18,058 bases of DNA from Thioalkalivibrio sp. GTDB lineage: Bacteria; Pseudomonadota; Gammaproteobacteria; Ectothiorhodospirales; Ectothiorhodospiraceae. The DNA lies in contig SKOF01000415.1 in NCBI GenBank assembly GCA_007120155.1, forward strand, positions 1-18,058, read 5' to 3'. Of this stretch, positions 1-7,461 are shown in pieces. The notes under the pieces were generated by a model that saw only the letters and a program-made list of their open reading frames with translations, did not search any database and had not been told where the DNA came from. How positions within the stretch are numbered: the stretch's first letter is position 1; each line of letters starts with the position of its first letter. The position numbers and the translations under genes are program-made.

Positions 1-1
1 C

Positions 2-121
2 CACTTCGAAAGCCGCTTCAAGGGACTGGTCGGGGCCGTCTACCGGCTCAGGGCCGCCTGCGAAACCCTCGGTTACCGGCGAACGCCCAATCTCGCCGTC
101 TGCCGCGAACTGCTCAGTTAG
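2..121 (+). CDS. C-terminal end of an unknown protein (partial)
   Basis: An open frame enters from the left edge and ends at TAG 119-121, giving 39 residues that finish in RELLS. Codon use is GC-rich and Arg/Ala/Leu-rich, like the main chromosome and unlike the next two genes. I do not recognise the family from this fragment. Its stop codon lies inside the sequence GTTAGGT (117-123), which matches the GTTRRRY core of integron recombination sites; this may be chance. The frame could also be spurious, since only 120 bases are visible. Confidence 0.4.
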   Translation, partial: HFESRFKGLVGAVYRLRAACETLGYRRTPNLAVCRELLS

Positions 122-127
122 GTGCTC

Positions 128-517
128 ATGAAACGATACATAGGTGCATTGTTGTTAGGCTTTTTAAGCCACATGGCGTACTCGCAAGAGCACGTAGCAA
201 CCTTCATGATGACGTCTGAATGCGTTTCTTCTGTTGAAGTCAAAGCATCGAATTATTTCCCGGGGTGGGATCTAAAGATCACCCTCCAGGACGTGGCCGC
301 AAGCGATTTGCATGAGTTCAGCAGTGATCGGATGGGAAAGAAAATATTACTCATTGACGGGAATGGAAACCAAGTATTGCGAGGCGGTGCGGTCGTACGA
401 GAACCGCTACCATCCCCGTTCGTGATTTCGGGAATTCAGACAGAAGAGGAAGCGACTAAGGCAAGAATTGGAATACTTTCGTCAAGCGGACCATGCGGTG
501 TCGGTGGCACTCGTTAA
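128..517 (+). CDS. small exported protein of unknown function
   Basis: 129 residues from ATG 128. A GTG at 122 is in frame, but ATG 128 gives a compact signal peptide: MKR followed by a hydrophobic stretch (residues 5-18) and likely cleavage after AYS (residue 19). AGGTG at 120-124 is a weak, closely spaced ribosome site. The mature part has two cysteines (C32 and C123) that could form a disulfide in the periplasm. I do not recognise a domain. Base composition is visibly more AT-rich than the nir operon, with codons such as AAA, ATA, TTA and AAT common, which suggests acquisition by transfer. It is followed by an attC-like inverted repeat, so it has the layout of an integron-type gene cassette. 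Confidence 0.6.
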   Translation: MKRYIGALLLGFLSHMAYSQEHVATFMMTSECVSSVEVKASNYFPGWDLKITLQDVAASDLHEFSSDRMGKKILLIDGNGNQVLRGGAVVREPLPSPFVISGIQTEEEATKARIGILSSSGPCGVGGTR

Positions 518-572
518 TTGAGCGGCCGGGAAGATAGATGACCAAATAGTCGGGAGACATGGGTAATAGTCA

Positions 573-621
573 CCGACGTCGGCGCTAACGCGCCTCCGCG
601 GCTGAGCTTGATCGTTAGAAC
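573..621. repeat. attC-like inverted repeat (weak)
   Basis: CTAACG (585-590) and CGTTAG (613-618) form an inverted repeat around GCGG and GGCTGAGCTTGAT. The right half, GGCTGAGCTTGATCGTTAGA, resembles the 3' half of integron attC sites, which end in GTTRRRY. A perfect palindrome CCGACGTCGG (573-582) sits just to the left. Against it: the left half does not mirror the right half beyond six bases, the site is shorter than typical attC, and the last core base (GTTAGAA) does not fit. The rest of 518-684 shows only a short ATCAG-CC-CTGAT repeat. Confidence 0.25.
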
Positions 622-684
622 ACCGTTTCCCAAGTCACTTCACCTCATCAGCCCTGATCTGAGGGTTTGGTTTGTTCGTTGGGT

Positions 685-1071
685 CTACCAAGATCGCTCC
701 TTCGCCCCAGCCGCATAACAAAGGTGTGCGATCCCTGCGACCATATACAGCCAGAAGTAACGATGGCCAATCGAGCCCTCTGGTCGCCCACTTAATATAC
801 TGACGAGCACCAACACAAGTATAAAAAAACCCATCATTGCCGAGAATACTCTGGTTCCTTGCCGCTCATGCGCAAAGAATCGAAACCAGAACAACGCCTC
901 CATGCCCGCAATCACAAGGGGCCCCATGAAAACTCTCGATTGAAAGGCTGTAGGCACGACCTGAGTACTTTCAGATCGTAATACGAAGTAAGCGAACTGC
1001 CATGCGCTAACAAGAATCAAGGACCATACTGACAAGACAAAGATGCCCCTGAGGACTGGATTTGTTGCCAT
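685..1071 (-). CDS. small four-helix membrane protein, unknown function
   Basis: 128 residues starting MATNPVLRG. Four hydrophobic segments are visible: about residues 10-30, 47-68, 76-94 and 105-121. The loops are short and charged (RSESTQ, AHERQGTR, SGRPEGSIGHR). This is the topology of a small inner-membrane protein. No catalytic motif is seen and I do not recognise the family. There is no clear Shine-Dalgarno before ATG 1071. Base use is lower in GC than the nir operon, as in the exported gene at 128-517. The two genes converge on the attC-like repeat, which would be unusual for cassettes, as these normally share one orientation. Confidence 0.6.
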   Translation of the reverse strand: MATNPVLRGIFVLSVWSLILVSAWQFAYFVLRSESTQVVPTAFQSRVFMGPLVIAGMEALFWFRFFAHERQGTRVFSAMMGFFILVLVLVSILSGRPEGSIGHRYFWLYMVAGIAHLCYAAGAKERSW

Positions 1072-1089
1072 GAGCTATGCGGTCTCCAC

Positions 1090-1218
1090 TTCTCCTGTCC
1101 AACGTCCATATGGGCCGCGGGTTTCCCTACAGCGCAGCGGAAGGGTAAGCCGTCGGCTCGACGTGGTTGCTATGCTCTGTCTAGGGGGACCTTAATGGAC
1201 CCTTTCTCCTGTCCAACG
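1090..1218. repeat. 15-bp direct repeat, two copies
   Basis: TTCTCCTGTCCAACG occurs at 1090-1104 and again at 1204-1218. The second copy encodes the RWTGE tail of the small minus-strand protein at 1192-1425. The first copy reads GRWTGE in a startless minus-strand frame that ends at a TAG near 1075. This may be the remnant of a duplicated 3' end of that gene, or a recombination scar. The interval 1072-1191 contains no other gene that I can see. Confidence 0.6.
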
Positions 1219-1425
1219 ATCCCGGCCTTTCCAAAAAGGGCAGGTTGGACATTCTTGTCCTTCTGGGTAGTCCACTCCCTCCTCGTGAGGACAACCGATA
1301 ATAGCGTTCATTAAGGCGCAAAACGGGGGCCGGATCAAGGCGGCGTCAGGAGCCGGCGCCCTGGAGCGGGTATCGTCTTTCTTTATTCTGTGTTTTCGAG
1401 ACCGAAGGCCGGATCTGGTCTTCAC
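1192..1425 (-). CDS. small CxH/CxxC protein (putative zinc-binding)
   Basis: 77 residues from GTG 1425, preceded by GGAAGG at a long spacing. An internal ATG at 1311 would give 39 residues and keeps the whole recognisable part. C45, H47, C59 and C62 form a CPH...CPTC arrangement that could bind one metal ion, followed by FWKGRDRWTGE. The Arg/Lys-rich N-terminal third is low-complexity and may not be translated. The gene follows nirN on the same strand with a 31-bp gap and could be the last gene transcribed from the nir operon. I recall similar tiny Cys-rich hypothetical proteins in related bacteria but cannot name a function. Which start is used is uncertain. Confidence 0.5.
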   Translation of the reverse strand: MKTRSGLRSRKHRIKKDDTRSRAPAPDAALIRPPFCALMNAIIGCPHEEGVDYPEGQECPTCPFWKGRDRWTGERVH

Positions 1426-1456
1426 CCCGCTGCACGCCTTCCGGCCCTGTCGTTCC

Positions 1457-2959
1457 TCAATGGCTGGTACCCGGGTCGAGGCGCGTCTTGTTGTAGACGT
1501 TGTACTTGCCGGAGGGCCGCTTCATGGGGATGCGCTTGACCTCCTCGAGGGTGTCGCCGTCGTAGATCACGATTGCGCCGTCGTCGTCCCAGATGCTCAG
1601 GATGGCGTAGCGCCCGTGGCGGTCGTATTCCACGTGCGCGGCGGTCTTGCCGGGCGCCGGACGCAGGGTGCGCACGATCTCCAGGGTGTTCTTGTCGATG
1701 ATGTGCACCGCGTCCCTGTTCGGGCCGAAGAAGACATCCACCCAGGCATAGGGCGAGTCGCCATGGCTGCGCATGAAGAAACCCGGGCCCAGGGTGTCGA
1801 TGCGCTCGATGATCTTCCATTCCTGCATGTCGATGACGCTGACCTGCCCCTCCCGAAGGTTGGGGGTCGCAAGCACCGGCCGGCCGCGGTACTCCCAGCT
1901 GATCCCGGAACCCAGGTGCGGCAAGCCGGTAAGATCCAGTTCGGCCACCTTGAGCCCCTCGTCCAGGTTGACCACCTGGGCGTTGTTGGCATTGCGCGCC
2001 GCGCCGATCAGGTGCCGGTAACCGGGGTCGAAGAAGAAGTCGTCCAGGTAGTCGTCCAGTTCGATGCGCCGCAGGGGGAACCCGGGTGTCGCATAGCCGA
2101 TCTCCCACACCTCGGCCACATCCCTGAGCGCGACGATGAAGCTCTCGCGCGGCGCGGCCGTGTAGACGGCGCTGACCCGCGACGAGGTTCCCTCCGCGTC
2201 GCGCGCCTCCAGGATCTTCAGGGGGGTGAGGTCCTCGGCATCCAGCAGCACGGCGCTGTGGGGCAGATAGTTGCCCACCAGCAGATAACGGCCGTCTCCG
2301 GAGACGGCCACGTTGCGGGTGTTGATGCCGGCGCGAATCTCGGCCACGGTCTTCATGTTGTAGATGTCGAACTTGCTGATCCAGCCGTCGCGGGAAGCGA
2401 AGTAGACAAAACGTCCGTCGGGCTCGTACTTGGGGCCGCCGTGCAGCGCGTAGCGGGTGGGGAAGCGGGTGAGCACCTCCAGGCTGTCGCCGTCCAGCAG
2501 GCTCGCGTGATGGTCGCCCAGCTCCACCACGATGAACAGGTTCAGGGGGTCGGCGTCGAACAGCGGCGTATCACTGAGCTCACTGCGCTCATGGTGCACC
2601 ACCCGGGAGGCGTCCATCTCCGCCATCCCCCAGACCGGCATCTCGGCCAGAGGCTCGTAGATGAAGTCCACCAGCAGGCTGATCTGTTCGGCATCCAGTT
2701 CGTGCGAAAAACCCGGCATCTGGGTGGCAATGCGGCCGTCGGCGATCACCTCGGCGGCAGCGTCCGGGCGCAGGCGCCGCAGGTTCTCCGGCAGCAGCGC
2801 GGGGCCCATGCCGCCAAGCCGGTTGGCGGCATGACAGCTGGCACAGTGCTGCTCGTAGAGCCGCTTGGCCTCCGCCGAGAGGCCCGGCGACGAGATCAAC
2901 AGGAGAGCCGCCGCGCACAACAGCGCGACGACAACGTGACGTGGGGGGAGCTTGCGCAT
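1457..2959 (-). CDS. nirN: NirN, heme d1-forming cytochrome c dehydrogenase
   Basis: 500 residues; a signal peptide (hydrophobic 9-25, likely cleavage after LSA at 29) sends it to the periplasm. A c-type heme domain follows, with C39-A-S-C42-H43 and likely distal Met81 (QMPGF). From about residue 135 there is an eight-bladed propeller of the NirS/NirN type. NirN oxidises dihydro-heme d1 to heme d1 in the last step of cofactor synthesis. Three points favour NirN over the nitrite reductase NirS: the position after nirJ, the C-terminal GTSH ending, and the loss of one of the two NirS distal-side histidines (the FLHDGG motif of NirS is FFFDPG here, around 308-313). H173 is the candidate d1 ligand; H348 (LPHLG) and H399 (RSHGD) are candidate active-site residues. 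It starts 43 bp after nirJ with no strong ribosome site, across a GC hairpin. Confidence 0.88.
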   Translation of the reverse strand: MRKLPPRHVVVALLCAAALLLISSPGLSAEAKRLYEQHCASCHAANRLGGMGPALLPENLRRLRPDAAAEVIADGRIATQMPGFSHELDAEQISLLVDFIYEPLAEMPVWGMAEMDASRVVHHERSELSDTPLFDADPLNLFIVVELGDHHASLLDGDSLEVLTRFPTRYALHGGPKYEPDGRFVYFASRDGWISKFDIYNMKTVAEIRAGINTRNVAVSGDGRYLLVGNYLPHSAVLLDAEDLTPLKILEARDAEGTSSRVSAVYTAAPRESFIVALRDVAEVWEIGYATPGFPLRRIELDDYLDDFFFDPGYRHLIGAARNANNAQVVNLDEGLKVAELDLTGLPHLGSGISWEYRGRPVLATPNLREGQVSVIDMQEWKIIERIDTLGPGFFMRSHGDSPYAWVDVFFGPNRDAVHIIDKNTLEIVRTLRPAPGKTAAHVEYDRHGRYAILSIWDDDGAIVIYDGDTLEEVKRIPMKRPSGKYNVYNKTRLDPGTSH

Positions 2960-2979
2960 CGGGTATCATCCGCCGGTTT

Positions 2980-2999
2980 CGGGCCCCGGTCGGGGCCCG
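2980..2999 (-). other. GC-rich hairpin between nirJ and nirN
   Basis: CGGGCCCCG (2980-2988) is followed by its exact complement CGGGGCCCG (2991-2999). On the transcript this makes a very stable stem of at least eight pairs in the 43-bp gap between nirJ and nirN. It is flanked by GAAACC rather than a U-run, so it does not look like a standard intrinsic terminator. A role as mRNA processing or stabilising element that sets nirN level is inference. Confidence 0.5.
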
Positions 3000-3002
3000 G
3001 TT

Positions 3003-4229
3003 TCATCGAAAGTCATACTTCTCCGGGATGCTGCGGCGCGAGTAGGGGAACATCTGCAGCCGCTCGCCCGTGCCGCTGACGCCGATCTCCTCGTCGGTGA
3101 GGTAACAGGCCGGATCCTCCTGCCACGGGTCGCCGGTCAGCTGCCAGGCCCTGACCCGGGTATTGCCGCCGCACACCGACCGGTACGCGCATTCGCCGCA
3201 ACGCCCCTTGAGCGGCCGGGGCGTGGCCTTGAGCCCGGCCATGAGCGGGTCGCGGGTATCCTGCCAGATGTCGGAGAAGGGGCGCTCGCGCACATTGCCC
3301 AGGTTGTAGTCCCACCAGAAGGTGTCCGGGTGGACGTTGCCCAGGTTGTCGATGTTGGCGATGTTCACGCCGCTGGAGTTGCCGCCCCACTGCTCGAGCC
3401 GGGCACGCATGTAGTCAAGATGCTCGGGATAGTGGCGCGCCACCCAGAACAGCAGGTACACGCCGTCCGCGTCGTTGTTGCCGGTGACGAACTCGCGGTG
3501 GCGCCCGGCCCGGACATCCTGCCAGCAGGTGTCGAACAGCAGGTCCATGGCCTGGCGGGTGACCTGGTGAAAGGCATCGTCCTTGCGGTTGCGGTTGCCG
3601 CGTCCGGCGTAGTTCAGATGCGACAGGTAGAACTTGTCCACGTCCTCGCGTTCCATCAGGGCGAGCAGCTCGGGCAGTTCGTGGGCATTGTCCATGGTGA
3701 TGGTGAAGCGCATGCCCACCTTGATGCCGTTCTCCCGGCACAGGCGGATGCCGTTCATGGACTCCTCGAACGCCCCCTTGCGCCGACGGAAGTGATCATG
3801 GGTCTCCTCGATCCCGTCGATACTGATGCCCACGTAGTCGTAGCCCACCTCGGCGATGGGCCCGATGTTGTCGCGGGTGATGAGCGTCCCGTTGGTGGAC
3901 AGGCCCACGTAGAAACCCATGGCCTTGGCCCGTTGCGAGACCTCGAAGATGTCCCGGCGCAGCAGCGGCTCGCCGCCGGAGAGGATCAGCACGGGCACGC
4001 CGAAGCCCTTGAGGTCGTCCATCACCGTGAACACCTCCTGCGTGCTCAGCTCACCCGGGAAGTCCTTGTCCGCCGAGATGGAGTAGCAGTGCTTGCAGGT
4101 GAGGTTGCAGCGCCGGATGAGATTCCAGATCACCACCGGCCCCGGAGGCTTGCGGTGGGGCGGCAGGACCGCCTCGGCGCCTTCGACCAGGTTGTGGAGT
4201 TCGCGCATGTACTGGCTGATTCTGAACAT
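3003..4229 (-). CDS. nirJ: NirJ, radical SAM enzyme of heme d1 synthesis
   Basis: 408 residues. The radical-SAM signature C41-NLT-C45-KH-C48 binds the catalytic [4Fe-4S] cluster, and SGGEPLL (84-90) is the SAM-binding GGE motif. The C-terminal part carries a second cysteine set, C344, C347, C353 and C375 (CX2CX5CX21C), as in SPASM-like auxiliary-cluster domains. NirJ acts in the cytoplasm and removes two propionate side chains of 12,18-didecarboxysiroheme on the way to the oxo groups of heme d1. The start at ATG 4229 is supported by GAGGA about eight bases upstream, and the gene follows nirH after 10 bp. Length and position match NirJ of denitrifiers. PqqE-like or heme-modifying relatives are possible on sequence alone, but the operon settles it. 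Confidence 0.95.
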   Translation of the reverse strand: MFRISQYMRELHNLVEGAEAVLPPHRKPPGPVVIWNLIRRCNLTCKHCYSISADKDFPGELSTQEVFTVMDDLKGFGVPVLILSGGEPLLRRDIFEVSQRAKAMGFYVGLSTNGTLITRDNIGPIAEVGYDYVGISIDGIEETHDHFRRRKGAFEESMNGIRLCRENGIKVGMRFTITMDNAHELPELLALMEREDVDKFYLSHLNYAGRGNRNRKDDAFHQVTRQAMDLLFDTCWQDVRAGRHREFVTGNNDADGVYLLFWVARHYPEHLDYMRARLEQWGGNSSGVNIANIDNLGNVHPDTFWWDYNLGNVRERPFSDIWQDTRDPLMAGLKATPRPLKGRCGECAYRSVCGGNTRVRAWQLTGDPWQEDPACYLTDEEIGVSGTGERLQMFPYSRRSIPEKYDFR

Positions 4230-4239
4230 GGTCTTGTCC

Positions 4240-4770
4240 TCAGGCCGTCAATCGCAGGCCGGTTTTCTTGAGGATGCGCCGGCTGAACAGGACCTCGTGG
4301 CCCAGATCGTCCGGCCCCAGAAGTTCGGAGATGATGCGCACCTTGCGCTCCGCCTCCTCGCGGCTGTCCGCATGCACCATGGCGAACAGGTTGTAGGGCC
4401 AGTCCGGCGGATGACGCGGCCGGTGATAGCAGTGGCTGACGAAATCCAGGGCACCCACCCGGGGGCCCAGTTCGCCGATGCGCTCGTCGGGCACATTCCA
4501 CACGCTCATGCCGTTATGTGTGAATCCCAGCCGGTAGTGGTTGGGTACAGCGGCGATGCGCCGGATGATGCCCCGTTCCTGCATGCGGCGCAGGCGGTCC
4601 ATGACCTCCCGCGCGTCGACGCCCAGCTCCCCGGCCAGCGCATGGTACGGCTCGGGGACCAGCGGCAGGCCGGTCTGGGTGGCAACGATCAGCGCCCGGT
4701 CCAGGGCGTCGATGGGGGCCTCGTCATCCGGCCGCGAGGCCGGGGTCGGTTGTGATGTCGCGCGGTTCAT
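4240..4770 (-). CDS. nirH: NirH, siroheme decarboxylase subunit
   Basis: 176 residues. It has an AsnC/Lrp-type winged-helix start (about 20-75) and a ligand-binding RAM-like domain, but serves as an enzyme subunit rather than a regulator. The NirL/NirH subtype mark CYHRPRHPPDWPYNLF lies at 114-129 and HEVLFSRR near 158. Siroheme decarboxylase removes the acetate carboxyls at C12 and C18 of siroheme. It begins 4 bp after the nirG stop and ends 10 bp before nirJ. The first 18 residues are polar and probably disordered. H versus L is assigned by gene order, since the two are close paralogs. Confidence 0.9.
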   Translation of the reverse strand: MNRATSQPTPASRPDDEAPIDALDRALIVATQTGLPLVPEPYHALAGELGVDAREVMDRLRRMQERGIIRRIAAVPNHYRLGFTHNGMSVWNVPDERIGELGPRVGALDFVSHCYHRPRHPPDWPYNLFAMVHADSREEAERKVRIISELLGPDDLGHEVLFSRRILKKTGLRLTA

Positions 4771-4774
4771 GGGA

Positions 4775-5245
4775 TCAGACCGGCAGCCTCAGTCTCACGT
4801 AATACTCCTCGAGCTTCGGCATGTTGTAGCAGGGATAACCGCTGGCCTGCTCGATGCGCCCGAGCACCTCGGCGATGGCCTGCGGGGTCTCGGTGGCGAG
4901 AACGAACCACATGTTGAACTCGTGCTCGCGCTCGTAATTGTGGGCCACCTCGGTGAAGCCGTTGACGATGCCTGCCACGCGCTCGAGGTCCCCGGCGGGC
5001 ACGCGCATGGCCACCAGAGAGAACGCGCCGCCGAGGCGCTCCGCCTGATACATGGGACCGAAGCGGGTCAGGAAACGTTCATCCAGCAGGCGCCCGAGCC
5101 GCCCGATCAGGGTCTGCTCGTCGGTGCCCAGTTGAGCCGCCACCTGCGCGTAAGGCCGCTCGCAGACCGGGAATCCGTCCTGCAGCGTATTGATGATGCG
5201 GCGGTCCAGGGCGTCCAGGGCGCCGGCCGGAGCTTCATGTGCCAT
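4775..5245 (-). CDS. nirG: NirG, siroheme decarboxylase subunit
   Basis: 156 residues from ATG 5245, which overlaps the end of nirL by 11 bases; longer in-frame extensions are Arg/Ser-rich shadow sequence and were not used. The NirD/NirG subtype mark NYEREHEFNMWFV (103-115) is clear, preceded by AH. The N-terminal half is an AsnC-like winged helix (about 10-65). It is thought to pair with NirH as one half of the siroheme decarboxylase. The overlap with nirL suggests translational coupling. It is assigned G rather than D by its place in the order D-L-G-H. Confidence 0.9.
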   Translation of the reverse strand: MAHEAPAGALDALDRRIINTLQDGFPVCERPYAQVAAQLGTDEQTLIGRLGRLLDERFLTRFGPMYQAERLGGAFSLVAMRVPAGDLERVAGIVNGFTEVAHNYEREHEFNMWFVLATETPQAIAEVLGRIEQASGYPCYNMPKLEEYYVRLRLPV

Positions 5246-5801
5246 AGCCCGCCTCGCGCGCCGGCTGCGGCGCATCGCTGCCGTGGTAGCGCGCGCCGCA
5301 CTGCTTGAAGCGGCGGCGGCTGAACAGCACCTCGTGGTCGACGGACTGCAGGCCGCATTCCTGCACCAGTTGCCCGATGCGCGCCCGCACCTCGTCGTGG
5401 GATTTGCCATGGATCATGCAGAACAGGTTGTAGGGCCACTCCGGCAACTGGCGGGGCCGCCGGTAACACAGGGTGACGAAGTCGTAGCGGCTGAAAGACC
5501 GCCCCAGTTCGGCCACCCGGTCGTCCGGCACATCCCAGACCACCATGCCATTCGCACGATATCCCAGTTCACGATGGCGGACGACCACGCCCAGGCGCTT
5601 GATAGTGCCCTGACTGCGCAGCGCCGCCAGACGATCCACCACCTGCTGCTCGCTCAGCCCGAGCCCGCGGGCGATCTCCGCGTAGGGCCGGGGCGTAAGC
5701 GGCAGGCCCTTCTCGATGGCTCCGATCAACGCGATGTCGGTGCGATCCAGCGAACCGATCGGCCCGCGGATGGCTCGCAGATGGTCCCTGAACCGGTTCA
5801 T
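5235..5801 (-). CDS. nirL: NirL, siroheme decarboxylase subunit
   Basis: 188 residues from ATG 5801, which overlaps the nirD stop in the classic ATGA arrangement; ATG 5807, two codons earlier, is an equal alternative. The subtype mark CYRRPRQLPEWPYNLF is at 112-127 and DHEVLFSRRRFK follows near 155, matching NirH closely. It forms the siroheme decarboxylase with NirD. The last 20 residues (from about 168) run beyond the usual end and overlap the nirG start, so the tail is probably a by-product of the overlapping reading frames. No separate ribosome site is visible, which fits coupling to nirD. Confidence 0.9.
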   Translation of the reverse strand: MNRFRDHLRAIRGPIGSLDRTDIALIGAIEKGLPLTPRPYAEIARGLGLSEQQVVDRLAALRSQGTIKRLGVVVRHRELGYRANGMVVWDVPDDRVAELGRSFSRYDFVTLCYRRPRQLPEWPYNLFCMIHGKSHDEVRARIGQLVQECGLQSVDHEVLFSRRRFKQCGARYHGSDAPQPAREAGYGT

Positions 5802-6253
5802 GTCCATCGCAGGTCGAACCCCAGGTCGATGTGATAATCCTCGATCAGCGGCAGCGCGAGGATGGGCATGCCCGTGCGCGCCTCCATGTCCTCGAGCACC
5901 GCGCACAGTTCGTCCTCGTCCCTGGCCGTCACCACGAACCACAGGTTGTACTCGTGTTCGCGCTCGTAGTTGTGATTGACGTTCGGGTAGTCGTTGATGA
6001 GCCCGGCCACCGCCTCGAGCCGCTCCGGCGGCACCGCCATGGCGGCCAGGGTGCTGGCACCGATGCTGTGGGGCCGGAACACCGCGCCCACCCGGCTCAC
6101 CAGCCCCTGTTCATGAAGCCGCGCAAGGGCGGAGAGGACTTCCGCCTCGCTGACCCCCAGTTGCGCGGCCATGTCCGCATAGGGCTGCGTACTGAGCGGC
6201 AAATGATGCTGGAAGTCGTTGAGCAGGTGCTTCTCCAGGGGTGAGAGGTCCAT
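5798..6253 (-). CDS. nirD: NirD, siroheme decarboxylase subunit
   Basis: 151 residues from ATG 6253, chosen because GAGG lies six bases upstream; a GTG at 6265 overlapping the nirF stop is the alternative. It has a winged-helix N-terminal half and the NirD/NirG mark NYEREHEYNLWFV at 95-107, preceded by NH. It acts with NirL in the cytoplasm to turn siroheme into 12,18-didecarboxysiroheme. It lies 8 bp after nirF and shares four bases with nirL. Length matches known NirD proteins of about 150 residues. Confidence 0.92.
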   Translation of the reverse strand: MDLSPLEKHLLNDFQHHLPLSTQPYADMAAQLGVSEAEVLSALARLHEQGLVSRVGAVFRPHSIGASTLAAMAVPPERLEAVAGLINDYPNVNHNYEREHEYNLWFVVTARDEDELCAVLEDMEARTGMPILALPLIEDYHIDLGFDLRWT

Positions 6254-6261
6254 GGGGCGCC

Positions 6262-7461
6262 TCACAGTCCGATGCGGTGGGCGCGGGCGGTGAAGAAGAT
6301 ACCGCTGGGGCTCTCCACATCCAGGCGCCCGAGCCGCTCCAGGGAGTATGCGTCGTAGATGTGCACCTCGTTGGCGTCACGCACCGATACCCAGATGTGC
6401 TCGCCGCGCGGGGTGAACTCCATGTGCAGCACCGCCGGGCCCGGTTTCAGCTCAGCGGTGATCTCCAGGGTGTCCACGTCGATGATCTGCAGGGTGTCGT
6501 TGTCCGGGTAGGCGAAGTTGACCCACACCGCATGCTGGTCGGGGCTTGCCATGACGAAGATGGGCTGGCCGTGCACCGGGATGCGCGCCACCTCGCTCCA
6601 GTCGCGCCGGTTCACCACCAGTACGGAGTGGTGACCCACCGCCGGCATGAAGGCGTAGTCGCCCGCCATGGCCCAGCCCTCCAGGTGGGGCATCTTGAAC
6701 ACCGGCAGGGGTTCGTCTCCGCGGCCGTAGCCGTCCATGATGCGCTGCACGCCGGTGTCGGGATCGCGCAGATCCAGCAGGGCCATGCCGTCCTCGCCGA
6801 ACAGACCGGCGATGTAGTAGCGCCCGTCGGGGGTGATCAGGGCATCGTAGGGCTGGCGGCCCACGTCCCGGTGGCGGGTGATGCGCGGCTCCTTGCCCTC
6901 GCTGAAATCCGCCACCCAGATCTCACCGGCCTCGAACAGGGTGAACACGAAGCGCTGACGCGGGGCGTCCACCAGACCCACCACCTTGGAACGCTCGCCC
7001 TTGTCGTCCACCGCCGGGATGTCGGCCACCAGTTCCAGGGTGCGCGCGTCGAAGACCTTCACGCCGCCGGGGTCGTAGTTGGCCACGGCCAGCAGGCGGC
7101 CGTCCTGGGAGATGGCGCCGCCGATGCTGTTGCCCGACTGGATGATGCGATTGGTGATGCGCCGGGTGAGCAGGTCCACCTGGGTGAGACCGCCATCGCG
7201 CCCGAACACGTAGGCGTAGCGCGCGTCGCGCGAGTACTTCACCGAGGCATGGGAGAGATCGCCCAGGCCGGTGATCCGCGCGAGGCTCTCGCGGGTGGTG
7301 GTGTCGACGATCTGCACACTGCCGGTGGCCCGTTCGATGATCACGCCCAGATCGCCGGTGCCGCGCAGCTGCCCCGCCTCGCCACCGGCGACTGCCGCCT
7401 GGCCCAGGGCCATGAGCAGCACCAGGGTCAGCAATCGCCCGAGTCGGGTCAAAGGTCTCAC
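6262..7461 (-). CDS. nirF: NirF, heme d1 biosynthesis propeller protein
   Basis: 399 residues from GTG 7461, which overlaps the nirC stop (GTGA) and has GAGGGGG seven bases upstream; a TTG three codons later is possible. A signal peptide (hydrophobic 10-25) predicts export; there is no lipobox cysteine, unlike the lipoprotein NirF reported for Pseudomonas aeruginosa. The rest is a single d1-type beta-propeller without a c-heme domain (no CxxCH), which separates it from NirN and NirS. H71 (LSHASVKYS) aligns with the NirS d1-ligand region and may be the essential histidine known in NirF. NirF binds late heme d1 intermediates and is needed for cofactor maturation; its exact reaction is debated. 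It sits between nirC and nirD as in other denitrifiers. Confidence 0.93.
   Translation of the reverse strand: MRPLTRLGRLLTLVLLMALGQAAVAGGEAGQLRGTGDLGVIIERATGSVQIVDTTTRESLARITGLGDLSHASVKYSRDARYAYVFGRDGGLTQVDLLTRRITNRIIQSGNSIGGAISQDGRLLAVANYDPGGVKVFDARTLELVADIPAVDDKGERSKVVGLVDAPRQRFVFTLFEAGEIWVADFSEGKEPRITRHRDVGRQPYDALITPDGRYYIAGLFGEDGMALLDLRDPDTGVQRIMDGYGRGDEPLPVFKMPHLEGWAMAGDYAFMPAVGHHSVLVVNRRDWSEVARIPVHGQPIFVMASPDQHAVWVNFAYPDNDTLQIIDVDTLEITAELKPGPAVLHMEFTPRGEHIWVSVRDANEVHIYDAYSLERLGRLDVESPSGIFFTARAHRIGL

Noticed and set aside
1211..1250. GTCCAAC...GTTGGAC inverted repeat matching integron core consensus
   Set aside because: It lies within the coding sequence for CPTCPFWKGRDRWT, is only 40 bases long and lacks internal L boxes. 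It is explained by codons.
1457..2959. Calling this gene nirS
   Set aside because: It lacks the NirS distal His motif, ends in the NirN-like GTSH, and sits after nirJ where nirN belongs.
1460..3079. Long plus-strand open frame antisense to nirN (539 codons), with similar ones at 2952-4271 and 6241-7479
   Set aside because: High-GC third positions of the real minus-strand genes remove stops from the opposite strand. The translations are low-complexity Val/Gly/His/Gln mixtures with no family features.
4240..6253. Calling the four AsnC-like genes transcription regulators
   Set aside because: The alternating NYEREHE and RPR..P.WPYNLF marks, and their place between nirF and nirJ, identify siroheme decarboxylase subunits.
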